Source: Atopsyche davidsoni (taxonomy: Eukaryota > Arthropoda > Insecta > Trichoptera > Hydrobiosidae). From it: a stretch of 64,000 nucleotides of DNA. The position numbers and the translations under genes were made by a program. The notes below the pieces were generated by a model. That model did not search any database. It had not been told where the DNA came from and worked only from the letters and a program-made list of their open reading frames with translations. Below, piece after piece: positions 41,410 through 54,800 of the stretch. How positions within the stretch are numbered: position 1 is the first letter of the stretch; the number at the start of each line of letters is the position of its first letter. The stretch lies in contig JAILWY010000009.1 of NCBI GenBank assembly GCA_022113835.1, forward strand, positions 7,664,001 through 7,728,000, in the 5' to 3' direction.

Positions 41410-44400
41410 TTATTTTCCCCTGTAAATTTCGATAATCCTGTCTTGATCGACGTACTCAAATATATGAGGGGCATCCATCAAAATGCCCACCGTTCCAGCA
41501 GTTGTCACAATGAAGAAGATGTATAATTGCAAGCGATCAATTACCATCGCCACATATTTCCAATCTTCTCTAGTCTGAAAAATAAGGTATACTTTATTTA
41601 ATGTAGACAAAGTATTAAATATTAAAGAGTAGTCAAAGTGTTCACCAATCTATCTTTGACATTACCATTTTTACAAAAATATATGAAAACAATTCTTCAA
41701 TAAAAAACTAACCTGGTAAGGATTTATGTTTGGCTATATCGATACTTTCTTATGGAAATATATTTTTTAAATGTAATAGTTTGTTTGTTTGTGTAAATAT
41801 AAAACTGCAGTGTAGAAGGACTCGGGGACCCACTACACTATTCTCCCTAAGAAAACCAACAACAGAATAGAAATATGTTCAGTGAGACAGTCACCAACCT
41901 CCTCTGAGGAGAGGCACCTGAAGAAAAAGATATTGTTTTTTAATTTATGCTATATAACCTGGGAATGAAGATCAGTTTTTAAATCTTAAAGTCTCATTAT
42001 TTTAGGACTTAAAATGTTGTTGTCGAAACGTTGACTATATATTGACATACGATTATTATGATCACATGATTTTAGTTTCCAAGCTTTAAATCATGAATAA
42101 GTGTTTTTGATTGGATTCAAAATCTGTTTTACATTGACAGTCCTATAGGAATTCAAAAATAAATAAGTAATTGTAGTTACTTGAATGTATAAATCTTCAT
42201 TCCTGAGATGTTCAGCGATAAACTCTACTGCCTCGGTGGCCTTGGATGCTTCCGGAGACAGCAGGAGAGAGTCGGAGCTCTCAGACTCGCGACGACAACC
42301 CTCCCCTCCTAGTCCTGCTGGTAGCTCAGCAGAGTTGACTTTGCGGTTCACTTTACAGTTAGGGTGATGCAGGTCCGAGAGTTCCATTACTTCCATCTTG
42401 CTGCAAGTAAATTTGAATCAGTATTTAAAAAGTAATTTCATGACACAGAAGTCTTTATATTTCAGTATTAGACTGCATATTTTATTAACAAAAAAAGTAA
42501 CACAAGAAAATGCTATTGTATGATATGTACCTAATATGCTTAGGAATCTCAGTCGGTGAGCCATAGGACGGGTGAGGGGGCATACCCATGCCCGGCATTT
42601 CCATCATCCAACGCAAGCGAGTTTTGCGAGGTCGTTTCATGAACAAAATTGCAGGAAGGTAGTGTAAGAATACACTGCGAATCCATAGAGGCATTCTGTA
42701 AAATAATCATTTGTACATTACAATGCAGCAGATGCGCATTGGTAAAAAAGGAATGATTGTGAAGATATCCGAAATGGATATATTTTACCTGTGTGTCCTG
42801 GGACCTCGGAAGTTCCAGTTGATGATGATAACAGTAACCAGGATACTGACGGTATTCATGATGAAAGTGAAGAGCAAGTACTTAGCAATCAACGGAAGCA
42901 CAAGGGACGTGGGTGGTAAAATCTTAGATACCAGCAAGAGAAACACAACGAGTGACAGCAAAATGCTAATACCCAAGGTAACCTGAAATAAAGGTGTAAC
43001 ATTATAATTTTATTATTAAAAGAAATCTAATAAAATTGGACAATATTATATTGAGAAAGCTAAGAACCGATTTGAGAGACATTTTTTGTGCATTATAATA
43101 TTTTATAATTGATTATGTTTATATATAATAATATAAAAGAATATTTAACTTACCTTCTCACCAGCTTCAGCTGGTAGGTAAAATACAAGAACGCAAAGGA
43201 AAGAAATCAAAACAGTAGGCAGGATTAAATTCACAGTATAGAAGAGGGTTTTTCTTCTGATTATGATGTAGAAAGTGATGTCTGTTTCGGTGGGGTGGTT
43301 TCCCTCATAGATGTTGAGGTAAGCAGGAACTTCAATAATATCCCACGTTCCAGATTTCCAATAGTCAGACAAGTCCACAAAGTTCTTATTGTTGTAAAGG
43401 GCGAGAGAGACCTGATCTCCATTGAATGTCCAAGAACCGAACTTCATAATGCAAGTCTGCTGATCAAATGGGAAGTACGTGACATCAATGGTGCATGAAC
43501 TCTGAAATGTGAAATAATACCTTAAATTATTTGGTGAAATAACCAGAAATTTGTCTTTTCAGGGTTGGCTTTTATAAGCCATGTATATGTAAAGCAAAGT
43601 GACTTGTTGACACAGAATAAATAAAATTTGAAATTAAAATAAAAGATAATGTTTATAGAAGTAACAAAATGCTAATTAATTAAATTAAATCCATTCATAC
43701 CTGATAAATAGCTGGTGGTACCCACAGAACTTCTCCAGTTGGATAGATGAGCACGTTAGATTTGTACCGCACCTCATAGTTTCCATCTGCACTGAAATTT
43801 TCAATGTGTGATTGAAAAAAATCTGTGATTCTGATCTATATTTTATTATGGGACTATCAAATACTTTTAAAAGATAACAACTTCTATAAGAATTAATTTA
43901 ATATGGCGAAGTGAAAAACTAAGTAGTATTTTGAAGAAGATGTAGTAACTGAAAAAACTTGCCGTAAAACAAAGATAGGTTTACTTTAAAGGTTGCTATA
44001 ATTTTAAAGCTTTTAATTTTACCATCTTAAATAGTTGGCACCTGCTGCGACATTTCACAACGATTTTTAAATTATTGTTAATTATTAACAGCTCATCCAA
44101 GATGGTCGTAAATTACTCTGCATCTAGATTAAATGACTTGGTTTTGCCTTATTAATAACTGATGGCTGATGGAACTTACTTGTTAAAAAGCACAATATCT
44201 GGTTTCCAGACTTTATCAGGAGGTAGTCTCAATACTCCGATCCCCCCATAGTCAGCTTCGTCCCACTGAAGCTGGTAGTCGCTCCACACTAACCGAAGCC
44301 ACACGTTAGACTTCATGATCTGATTTTTTTCATTCTGAAAATAGCATTTGGGTATGAAGTTTACCGCACAACAGCTATCGTTGTCCAATGCGGAAAGTTT

Positions 44401-45982
44401 TTAGTTTGTTTTAATCTATTTTATTTTAATAAAACTAATCAGAACCAAAAATGAAAATGATTCATAAGTTTATATGAAAATTTTTGCTACACGCCATTTG
44501 ATTAAAAATATTATTTTCTCCCAGAATAATCGTCGAAAATGACTTGATAAAAAAAATAGGATTTATGATCATCACAGAAATGTAGGTTATCTTTCGTTTA
44601 TGCAAGCTATCAAGGAAGGCAGAGTATGTTTGTTGCATCATGTGCGTTTTTCAGTATTTATAAAAAGTATATGAGATACATACCACATTGATGAGTTGCA
44701 CGAAGGCAAGCCCGAAGCGGACGTCCACCTTCTGCGTCATGTTCTGCACAGGGCGAATGAGTTTGTTGTATCCGCGGAAAAGGTCCCGCACCAGCCTCTC
44801 CTCATCCTCCGACCCCTTCCCGCCTGTGGAAATTCACAAAAATAAACAAACAAACAAAACACCTGGCTAATTTATTACTCAATATCTGACTCAATTGCGT
44901 AGCAAACGCGATACGATTCAAACGTATTACACCAGTTTTCGGCCAGTTAATAAATACACGGTTCACATACGAAACAGATTATCAACAATGACAGAGGGGG
45001 TACAGTGAATGTATAAAGTAAAATCTTTCGGATAAATATAATACAAAATAATATTTTATGTATATTAGGAACTAAAAATTCGTTCGTACGGTTTTCCGCC
45101 ATACGAGCCACGCTTTGTTCTTTGTCACCATTGTGGCAACAGAACGTGTACCCTCGACTTGAAAGATTTGACTACGATCAATGGTGATATGATATAATAC
45201 GAGTATACGATATAAAGATATTTGATTTAATATATAGTTATCGCAATTAAATCCCATTTGAGTCAGTAGTAGACAGTCGAGTAGATTTTATTTGGACTAG
45301 TTCATTGTAGCGGTGACACTCCACGTACATATTTAATATATTCATTTGAAACATAATTTTATTGCTTTAAATCGTAAAATCTATTGAATCATAATGAAAC
45401 GATTCATTATGTATATTTATAAAATATTTTTGTAGTCTCCTTTGCATTAAATAAACCACTGTTCTATAAAATGGGTGCATCCTAAAGTGGGAGTGGTCAT
45501 TTGCGAATAATGCAATCGCGCACGACGTCTTATAAATGTATAAATTGATTTCTATTGAGCAACCACAATAGGAAATGAACAAATGAGCGCATTAGAAAAG
45601 CATAAAAAATAAATGTTATTAATCACTTTAATTATAAATATTTACGTTGCGTACAAAAATATATATTTTATGAAAAAAAATAATTAAAAATAAAATAATG
45701 AACACAAGTAATATTTTCTGGACGGTTTTAACTATTGAGTAACTTAAACCGGGCAAATATCAAATATTTACTTGTACAACACACAAATGATACAAAATGG
45801 TTTTCATTTCACTCTGAGCGGAAACAAAATTAAACGGCTCGGAAGGAGGGCGGCGCGGGAATTCTCGGGGCGGCGGACCAGCCCGGGGGCGGCGCGAGCT
45901 GCGGGTATGGCAGATTGGATTCACCGTGCAGCAGGAGGAGATGGAGGAGCAGGGCGGGCAGCGAGCGCAGTCCTCGCGTCAT
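41410..45982 (-). CDS. nAChRbeta1: Nicotinic acetylcholine receptor subunit beta1
   Basis: Nine exons (45982-45925, 44823-44684, 44334-44180, 43791-43701, 43501-43154, 42982-42789, 42695-42531, 42400-42181, 41574-41410) give 511 aa. It is a subunit of the pentameric acetylcholine-gated cation channel at insect central synapses. Exon 1 codes for the signal peptide [20 protein letters not shown]. The mature start [19 protein letters not shown] leads to loop D WLRLVW, the Cys-loop [15 protein letters not shown] and the transmembrane segments; TM2 is [16 protein letters not shown]. The intracellular loop has [20 protein letters not shown] and [19 protein letters not shown]4 is followed by [13 protein letters not shown]. 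There is no vicinal Cys pair in loop C, so it is a non-alpha subunit; the loop and C-terminus match insect beta1. The loop D arginine, changed in neonicotinoid-resistant aphids (R81T), is present. Introns are phase-consistent throughout. Confidence 0.96.
41865..41930 (+). repeat. Decayed LINE 3' fragment (copy B)
   Basis: AGAATAGAAATATGTTCAGT, followed by a stretch like GTCACCAACCTCCT..GAGGAGAGGCACC, matches the end of the fragments at 2015-2182 and 53505-53805. It lies in the last beta1 intron. The match may extend to about 41810. Confidence 0.4.
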
Positions 45983-46110
45983 AGCGGCTGGGGCGGCACT
46001 GAGGACCGGGTACTACGGCCGCCCCCGCCCGCCCCGCCCGCCCCGCCCCGCCCCGCCCCCGCCCAGCGCCGCCTATCGATCCGGCCGGGGGAGCCGCTGC
46101 CGATAGAATT
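45840..46110. promoter_or_regulatory. GC-rich island over the beta1 first exon and leader
   Basis: This stretch is very rich in G, C and CpG while flanking DNA is AT-rich. It covers the signal-peptide exon of beta1 and the 5' leader, as expected of a CpG-rich neuronal gene start. One section near 46020-46070 is a C-rich run built of CCGCCC units. Confidence 0.6.
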
Positions 46111-46216
46111 TCCGGTTTACGATGAGGATCTAATCTCTTGCCTCTTCCGAAATGCCGAATGTGTCGGAGCTGGTCTTAGCGTGGAAATTTATCTGTGACT
46201 ACCGCGGCTCTTTATA

Positions 46217-46225
46217 CTTTATATG
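46217..46225 (-). promoter_or_regulatory. Candidate beta1 TATA box
   Basis: On the minus strand CATATAAAG is followed about 25 bases later by GTAGTCACAG, an initiator-like sequence, then by a GC-rich leader of about 215 bases to the beta1 ATG. Spacing is right for a core promoter, but this is sequence inspection only. Confidence 0.4.
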
Positions 46226-46723
46226 CGAGCATTGGGTGAGACTTCGTCTACGGCGCCGTGCTCGTTCTGCGAAGAGAGGTCGCTAGATATTTAGAAATTA
46301 TATAATATGCTCAAAATAATTAAGATTAATAATTACATATAAATATAAGTATGTAATTTTTAAAGCAAATTTGTCAAAAATTCGTGCTGACGCTTAGCAA
46401 AGTTGGCTTTGAATAGTAAAACCGTAGTTGATTCAATATAAGTTATCTGTTATGTTTTAATTCATATTACGACAGTGAAAGAAAAATAAAAGACCGGTTA
46501 ATATTCGCTTTTCTGTATTTAAATAAACAAAGTACAATCCATGGAGACAACGTCCTTCATCACAACATGTTTTACATTTTTTACTTAAAATAATTTAAAT
46601 AGTATCATTATTATATACATGTTCAAGTTATTGTTTCAATTTAATTTTTTGAATGAATTGAATTTTAAAAATACTTTACAACCATTTGGGCGCTCAGGGC
46701 GCAGAAGGGAACATGCTCGTCAG

Positions 46724-46843
46724 GTGTTCAGGTGTTCAGGTGTTTGGGTGTTTGGGTGTTCGGGCGTTCAGGAGTCCAGGAGTCCAGGAGTCCAGGAGTC
46801 CAGGAGTCCAGGAGTCCAGGAGTCCAGGAGTCCAGGAGTCCAG
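46724..46843 (+). repeat. 8-bp tandem array, two blocks of variants
   Basis: Fifteen 8-base units lie in register. The first six are GTGTTCAG-type (GTGTTCAG, GTGTTTGG, GTGTTCGG, GCGTTCAG) and the last nine are all GAGTCCAG. The two blocks differ at two positions, so the array seems to have been expanded and homogenised in two steps. Confidence 0.95.
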
Positions 46844-47850
46844 GCGCCTGAAGGCCGCTAGGGGCGAAGTGACCCGCGAGCGTGAACTCGCGGGCGAATA
46901 CCAAACTCGATCGAATCGTTTACTTCCTCAATACAACGTATTTATCTTTCAGATTTAATCAATGTACACGGGTGATTTAGTTTATAATCAACAAAGTTTA
47001 AAAGGTTTTTATTACGTGATCGGATCACTTCTATAAATACGAGATGTCTTACTTCGTAGTATTTATTTCAATAAAAATTATTGCAAATATATAAATTCTG
47101 GCAGCAAAACTGGTATGTTTTATGATATTTGGACTCTCTTTCCAGAAAGTACAAAGTAAAAGACACTTTGGGATTCGAAAAACATTAAAATCGATTAACA
47201 TTTAGGAGGTACGTTTTGTACGGCGAACTCTAACTTGTCGTCTGGGCGTGCGACCCGCAGCAATACTCGCCCGCCATGACTGATGACGCCGGCTCGGAGA
47301 TCTCTCCGTGCTGATCACTCGTCTCCTGCCTTCGCCGCTTTCAGGTCGGGAGCCAAACGGCTACCGCAATAGTCAAGTCGTTCGTAAATACAATACAAAC
47401 ATATCGATATTAAAACATCGTAACAATTGTCGATATTAAAAATATCTGAAATATAAAATATAACTACTTAATATTTTTGTAGAATGTATTTTTACCACGT
47501 TCTTTAAAATTTATTCCGGGAATCGAAAGCGCAAGGGGTGAAATACAAAAAAACAATATACGGAAAAATTAGGCATACTCTAACACGAAAACAAAGAACA
47601 GATTAACATTTCACAAGTGTATAGAAGACGACACAATCGGAGGTTCCTTATTGTGGGAGCTCACACTTCTGATAATAAATACACGATTTATATAATAGTC
47701 ATGAACCTTTTTATATGAGGATTGTCGTAATTATTACAAGAGAGCATCGATCAGAACTCAGGGAGGAGGGAAGTAAACGACGCGCAGGCGAGGCCCCGAG
47801 CGGGGCGGCCGGGGCCGGGGCAACTTCCACGTTATCGGCGCCCGGCCGCC

Positions 47851-47950
47851 CCGCCTCGGACCGCCTCGGACCGCCTCGGACCGCCTCGGACCGCTTCGGA
47901 CCGCCTCGGACCGCCTCGGACCGCCTCGGACCGCTTCGGACCGCCTCGGA
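47851..47950 (+). repeat. 10-bp GC-rich tandem array with 40-bp pattern
   Basis: Ten copies of CCGCCTCGGA in perfect register. Copies 5 and 9 carry the variant CCGCTTCGGA, so the array has a secondary period of four units, a small higher-order repeat. Confidence 0.97.
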
Positions 47951-48380
47951 CCGCCCGCCGGCCCGCCGGCCCCGCGGAGGCCGCACTACAAATATTAGAG
48001 AGGGAAAAGTTTTGTCGCGCTCGGGCGACGTGAATATTTATTTTATACAAAACCGAGATGTAAATATTTTATTATTCAAAGAAACTGTAAACGATTACTA
48101 AAAAAATTAACGATTCTTTGAGTACATTGAACGAATTCAATCGAGGTAGGCGGGAGAGCCGACGCTCCAGTCGGGCGGCCGTCCCGCCTACCGGGTCCTC
48201 CGCCCTCCTCGGGCTCCGCCTCCGCAGCTCCGGGCGTCCCCCGCAACGAGAGGACCGACGACGGAGACCGCACTCGGGGACGCGCCCACCGCGAGACTCG
48301 ATCGATCTACATAACGATATAACAATAAACATTCAACCCGTCAAGTCCCGCCGACTCGCGGCGGGCGTCCCCGGGCGGGC

Positions 48381-48418
48381 GGCGGAGGGCGGAGGGCGGA
48401 GGGCGGAGGGCGGAGGGC
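48381..48418 (+). repeat. 7-bp GGCGGAG array, G-quadruplex-prone
   Basis: About five copies of GGCGGAG place runs of three G every four bases on the plus strand, which can fold into a G-quadruplex. On the alpha7 transcript (minus strand) the same segment is C-rich. Confidence 0.9.
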
Positions 48419-48864
48419 GCTCCTCACCGGGCGGGCGCAGTCGCCGGGGCCCGCGAAGGTGCAACTTCCTAGCACTCGCGGGGCCCCGGCGCTCCTCGTC
48501 CGCCCGCACTAACCTTAGTTTATCTTACCTTCTAGCTAATTACTCTTTAAGGGTATCGTCGAATTCGACTCGATCTTTTCGCTTGTTCGCGCGCGTCGAC
48601 AGATCGACAGTTTGCAAATCATAACTTAACAATTAACCGGTTTATCACAGAATCTTTATTTTATATGTATGTACATATAACGCGGGCGGGGGGCGGAGGC
48701 GGGCGGCCGCCGCCCCCCTCCCTTAGACGTAACTCTATAATTAATCAACCGGCGGGAGCGGCGGACCTACTCTCCGTCGTCTCGCAGATTGATAACGACG
48801 TTATTAATTTGAATCGGATCATCGGGATGCGGAGGCGGGGGGGGCGAGGGCGGGAGCGGGCCCG

Positions 48865-51800
48865 CTACGACACCATGATGTGCGGCGCGGACAGCAACAC
48901 GGCCAGCGTGGCCACGATCGTGAACAGGGTAAAGATAATAAGGCACAGTCTGTCCACCACCATGGCGGCGAACTTCCAGTCGCGAGACACCTCCGCGCCC
49001 TCGTCGTCTTTGCGCAGCTGGTCCGTGATGACCCTCAGCTCCTTCAGGATGAGCGCCAGCTCGTAGTCCGCCCCCAAGCACGTGGGCGCGGGCGGCTCCG
49101 GGGGGCGGGCCGCCGCGTTCTCGTCTCCCGCCCTAATCGGAGGAAATTGTGTCAAAATTAATGCTCATAAAAAATAAACATAGGTAATTAACGAATTCTG
49201 GAATGCATGAGTTTGTAGTTTGTAGATTATACTAGTCTTATCGGCTTTAAATTCCAAAAGTTTCGCTCCAAGTCCTGGATTCACTCGCCCTTGAATGGGG
49301 TTGGTTTTGAAATGGCAGGGAATCTTGAGCCGCGGCGCATAGCTGGGGACGTTTCACATTATTGTCTACGGATGCTCGGGGAGCACTGCGACTTTGTGAT
49401 TTTCTAGTCAACAAGACTCCGATAAAATTTGGGAGATTATACTACTAAGAAATTTCAACCTTAGAATGGACTCGCAGAGACTGGTTCGTCTCCGTGCGTT
49501 CAAAAAAAGCAACAACAATGAAACCATCCGATTTGACTTCGGTCCGTTAGGGAAGATCTCCTGGCTCGGGTATCCAGATACAGCGGACACAGTGGTGCAG
49601 TTCAGCAAGCCGCTTAATTTCCATTGTCGAAAGAATTTTAAATGAAGTTTTACAAGTAATAAAAAAAAAGAGAGTGAAGAATGAACTCGCGGAAATGTGA
49701 AACTTTGGCAGTCTATTGTAACTCAAAGATAAAAGTAATTAACATCGGCAGCGTTTCCGGATAAGACCAAAAGTTCGGCTCGCTTTACTTAGTATAGTTA
49801 TACTATTGTTATTTTTTTGCTTGTACATAGTAATGACATGACAATGATCGCAGAGTAGCGTGGGTCAGAGGTTAGAGGCGACGCCTGCTGTGCATGCAAG
49901 CAGGCTCGCCTCGGCGCTGAGGGTGTGGCTGGTGTGGAGACCTGTAGAGAGCGCGGTAGTAGGGCGCGCGGTGGTTATTGCGGAAGTCGTCGTCGATGTC
50001 CAGCACGTTGGCCAGCAGGCTCTTGGAGGAGCGCTCCCTCATCTCGGCGTCGGGCGGCTTGGCGGGCGGCGTCTCTGCCCCGTTCCCGGGCCGGCTCATG
50101 CGCAGGATGCAAGGCAGCCAGTAGAGGAACACCACTCGGATCTATCCAATAAATCGCACATTAATGCTCCATGACGCTAAGATTTGCGAAAACATCACAC
50201 ACAACAAAGTACACACTTCTGGCACTGATACCACTTAGAATATATAAAGTGTGATTCTATTTTTTTTACCGATGTGAAAACATCAGATATGGTGAAGCTT
50301 TTTGTTGTTATTTTTTAATATAAACAATTTGTATTCTCAACAATTGATATGCAATACTGCGTGCCGGCTTTCTCAAACTTCTGTATTAATTATTCAGCCA
50401 TTAATATAGACTGATACGACAATATGCCTCACTAATAGCTGAATATATGGTAGAGAAACCCGATGAAGCCTCATGTTAGCGTTATAAGTGAAATCAGAAG
50501 TGGCATCTGCTTTTCATCAGAGTTTTGACGTTTGCATTGTGATTTTCAAATAATAATAGTTGGGTGTAATCGATGATTAATAATTAGAATAGAAATACTA
50601 ACCCATTCACTCATCTCGTGAGTCTCCGAGTTTCGGTGATGGTAGTTAAGAATGAGGATAGTAGATACGACAGAAGAGGCCACCATGAACATGATGCAGT
50701 TGAAGTATGTCCCCAGCAGAGGAACGGCGTCCGAAGTGGCCGGCATGGTCTCCGCCACCATGTTCAAGAACACGGTGAGGGACAGAAGAATTGTGACACC
50801 TGGAGTAATAGACGAAATCTCTTGAAAATAACTCTCAATATTATTCAAATATGTTATTGTAATGTTTAATATTATCTAAATACATAAGGGTGATTACCGT
50901 AAACAATTTAAACATACACTTTGTTACAATGATGCACAAGTAAAAATAGAATTGGTTATAAAACATTGAATGTTCGTATCTACCATAATCTTCTTATACC
51001 TCATAGATTTTTCAGATTTCAGCAATAAGGTTTTTCTAGTTTTTTTTTAATGCAGGCTACTTCTAACGTGACGTCACGCCATAGTAATTTACTTTTTAAA
51101 ATTTTTGCTTACATACATAAAATATATAACGAAGTTAGTCAGCTTAACATCTACAAAAAAATGTGTACAATAAAAGCAGTTGTCAAGAAAAATACAGTGT
51201 ATGACTAATTACTGCCCCATTGCAATTCCATTTGCAAGTATCGGGTTGTTTCCACGTCCACAATGTTATCCTTCTATAACACGCTTTAAAACAGTTTTTG
51301 TTACATTCGCTTTGGAGTGAATCGTGATCGATTGATTCACGAAGTCGGTCAGAAGAGATAAGTACCTAAAGAAAGTTTCTCCCCCGAGTCTGGGGGAAGC
51401 GTGAAGCCAAGCAGGGCCATGGAGGCAATAAGCACGCAGGGAACGATCAGGTTGAAGAAGTAGTAGAGAGTCTTGCGCCGGATGACGATGGCGAACGTGA
51501 TGTCGATGTACGGCTCGGGGCAGCAGTTGTAGTATATCTCGTTGCGCTTGCCTGGCACGCCTGCAAACCGACAACAATACTTTAACAATAATGCTCTAAA
51601 ATAACCATACATATCTTATTTCGTAAAACACATGAAATTGTACCCTTAATTTAATTTATCAATGGACTCATATTTTTATATGTATGTATTCTGTATTCCG
51701 ATTTTTTTTACCAAAGTTACTAAAAAGTAGAGTGATTTGTAGATGAGTCGTATGTAACATTGTAGTTTTTCAGAACCTTTGAAAAAATATACACCTATTT

Positions 51801-54800
51801 CGTGAGCTGTAAAAATTGCTGCATGAGGCTTGATTTAATTGCTTCATCTGTTGGGAGTAAGGAGTTGTAAAAATTATAATCAAATCAACCAGTAATATGA
51901 TGCGGTAATTTGGCTAGGTAGCTCCAATATTATGTGCTAAGTAGTAATTCGCCTTTGAAAAAAAAAAAATTTTTCAAGTTATAATATATATAATCGAATA
52001 AAATTTTAATACAACGCAAAGTGATTGATTCAAATAAAAATATTACATAAAATATCAAAATGTGTTGTGAACCAGTGGTGAACCGTTCCACAGTTCTACA
52101 GTTCCAGTTATTTATTAAATATTACATGCTAACGGGTTATAATTATTTGATTGTGTGTATACGATACTTGATTTAATTGAAGTAATCAACATTTTACCGA
52201 TAAGTTCCCATTCGCCATTGGTGACAAAGCTGCTGATATCACCACCACCTTCGTCTTGAAGTTGTAAATCCAGCTGTAACGTTAAATGAAATTGTATATT
52301 TTTATTTTATTTAATTTTAGTTTAATCGCATTGAATATCCCACTTTCATTACTATTTAAAAGAAAATGATGCCCTTAAAGCATTAACAGTAAAATAATAT
52401 TATTTTTCGATCCAATCATCCGGGATTTCAGTTCAACACCTCATTGCCAGTAAGTAATGATACCAACTACTGAGCCAAGAGGTAGGTCCTTAAAGGATAA
52501 TGCACGATATTTACCTGGAAACCATCGTAAGTCCAGCTGCCGAACTTCATCTCGCAGCGCTGGTCGTCAAAAGGGAACCACGTGATGTCTATCTTGCAGG
52601 TGCTCTTGAAGATACCAGGGGGCACGTAAAGACAGGAGCCGTTACTCCGCACCACCACGTTGGTCGGGTAGGTGCCATCGAAGCCTTCGTCCGCACTGGA
52701 GTCGTTAAAATTGATTATGTGTATTACAATAGTATACAAACAAAACAACAGAATTCAATGAATCCACATTGCTTAACATATCGCGTTTATCACTTCAATG
52801 CGTAATTTTAATTGGACATCACCGACGCTATATTTTTTCACAAAAAATTCACGCTAACATACAACTTTTCAGACATGAGTAATATTTATTATTTAAAGCG
52901 ACTAATCTACCTGGTGTGCTCTGTGTAATAAAATAGGAAGATCCAAGATATCATCGGCTTGTAGTTTGCCCCGCGCGATCATTAGCGCACTAATAATATA
53001 TTACGTTAAACGTTGCGTGCAAGTTTATTGTGTGGGTGAGTTGATCCTCGTGCCGTACCGATATAAAGTACCCGAGAGCCCTCGAACGAACTGTGCGACC
53101 TCCCGGGGCGGCGGCCTCTCGGAGGGCGCGGGTCGATGCCTCTGCGCTAGGCCCGTCTACCAGTTAAATGATACAATTTAGCGTTTTGTCTAGTCTCTGT
53201 ATTTAAGAACTAAGCCCCGGTACAGATACGACGAAAACAAAATCAGAGTTGAGTTCAAAAACAAATAAAACCATTTGCAAAGTGTCCTATTGCGCTGGAG
53301 TCGTTAATCACGGCTCCGAATAATTGGCTCGGTTATTTGCACAATGCAAGGATCAAACGCGAAAAATAGCCGATAACATCATGTAACATTCAAACGACGC
53401 TATTTTTTGAGTAATAATGCATTGAAATCATAGTAAATTTTTTGGGTCCGTTATAAATAAACGGACACTCAAGACAGCTACTATGCGAAGAATTTATCTT
53501 AATCTGGCTATATAGGAGAATCCTTAAAATACCATGGGTTGACCGCGTCGCAAATGAGAGTCTTGCATAGAATGCGCGAAGAAAGAAAACTCCTGACGTT
53601 GGTAAAGAAGCGTTTTTTGGCCACATTTTTCGTAACAGTAAGTAAAGAATCCTACAGTTGATTGTTCAAGGAAAAATCTAAGGAAAAAGGGACATTGGAT
53701 ACGGAATTGGCATCAGTGAGACTGGCCCAGGATATAAATATATTCGATGAAACGGTCACTATGTTTACTACGGTTCTATGAGGAGATGCACCAGGCAAGA
53801 TAAATAAACGATATTTAACAGCTCGATGCGTCGTTATCTCTTACTGAAATAATTATTTTTGTAGATATTCAGATTTCGGTTACATCGGTTTTGTTATTCT
53901 CTGATTTATCATTATTTTTTCACGCATGAAAAAATAAAACAAATCATCTCATCGCACACGTATCCTATTTTTCATTATAATCGCGCGCGGGGGAGGCCTT
54001 CATAAATACATGAATTTTAAAGAAAAGCAAAAAGCCTCCGCGCCCTCACACAGCGGCAACATTAACAGCCGATCTCCGGTCCTTTTGTATCCAGATACGT
54101 GAAGTGAGGCGCTGGCACGGCACGGATCGCGAAATAATATTACACCCGACAATGGCTTCCGCCGTGCCCCCGCCCCGGGGGATGCTGCCCCACGCAAAAA
54201 AGATGCCCCGAATTCGGCTAATTAATCGATACGCATAAATCGAGCCGCGAATCCAATTTAAAAGTGTGCACGCCGCGGGTAATTGATTTGGGTGAATATT
54301 TTAAATTGAAAATTTATACCTTTTGTAATTTTGGGGGAAATAGTTTTCATTGTGAAGAGTAACTTTTGTTTTGTTTGTTGCTATTGGTATAATAAACTAG
54401 AGCTTCTCCGAAATTCGCGTGTATCGGGGTTTACGATTAAACATACATACATAGTCTAAACTCAATCAATTTTTTTAATTCTAAGTTTTTACAGAAAAAT
54501 ACATTTATTGTCTTTTGGGTAACGTTCTTGTAAAATACGTTCATAACACCCAACGCTGTTTTTAATTGTTAAGAGAAGTCAATGACTACATTATGTTCAT
54601 ACACATTCTTGAATAAGAAATTCGCGTAATGCGAGGCATTTTAACGCAAAATTTGAAACCGCGCTTAAAGCGGGGTATTATTGTACACACAAAATTAACA
54701 GGTCACTTCCTGCTGCCGAGCGCGACAGTCGCATTTTTCTACTCTGTCCGTCGGTTAACAAATTAGTCTTACAGCCAGTGCTTTACAGCCCTTTTCAGGG

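Larger units (their letters stand above)
45983..48864. other. Spacer between beta1 start and alpha7 end, repeat-rich
   Basis: This 2.9 kb spacer separates the two receptor genes. It holds the beta1 leader and a candidate TATA box, then AT-rich DNA with an octamer array at 46724-46843, followed from about 47760 by a GC-rich section with a decamer array and a heptamer array that is probably alpha7 3' UTR. Repeat-derived ORFs here (RSEAVRGGP-type) are artefacts. Confidence 0.5.

Noticed and set aside
46619..46958. ORFs with repeated SPGVQESR
   Set aside because: Translation of the 8-bp tandem array in two frames; no start context or splice structure supports a gene.
47711..48050. Open frames on both strands rich in RSEAVRGGP or DRLGPPRTAS repeats
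   Set aside because: They are simply translations of the CCGCCTCGGA array, open in several frames at once, with no signal of protein constraint.
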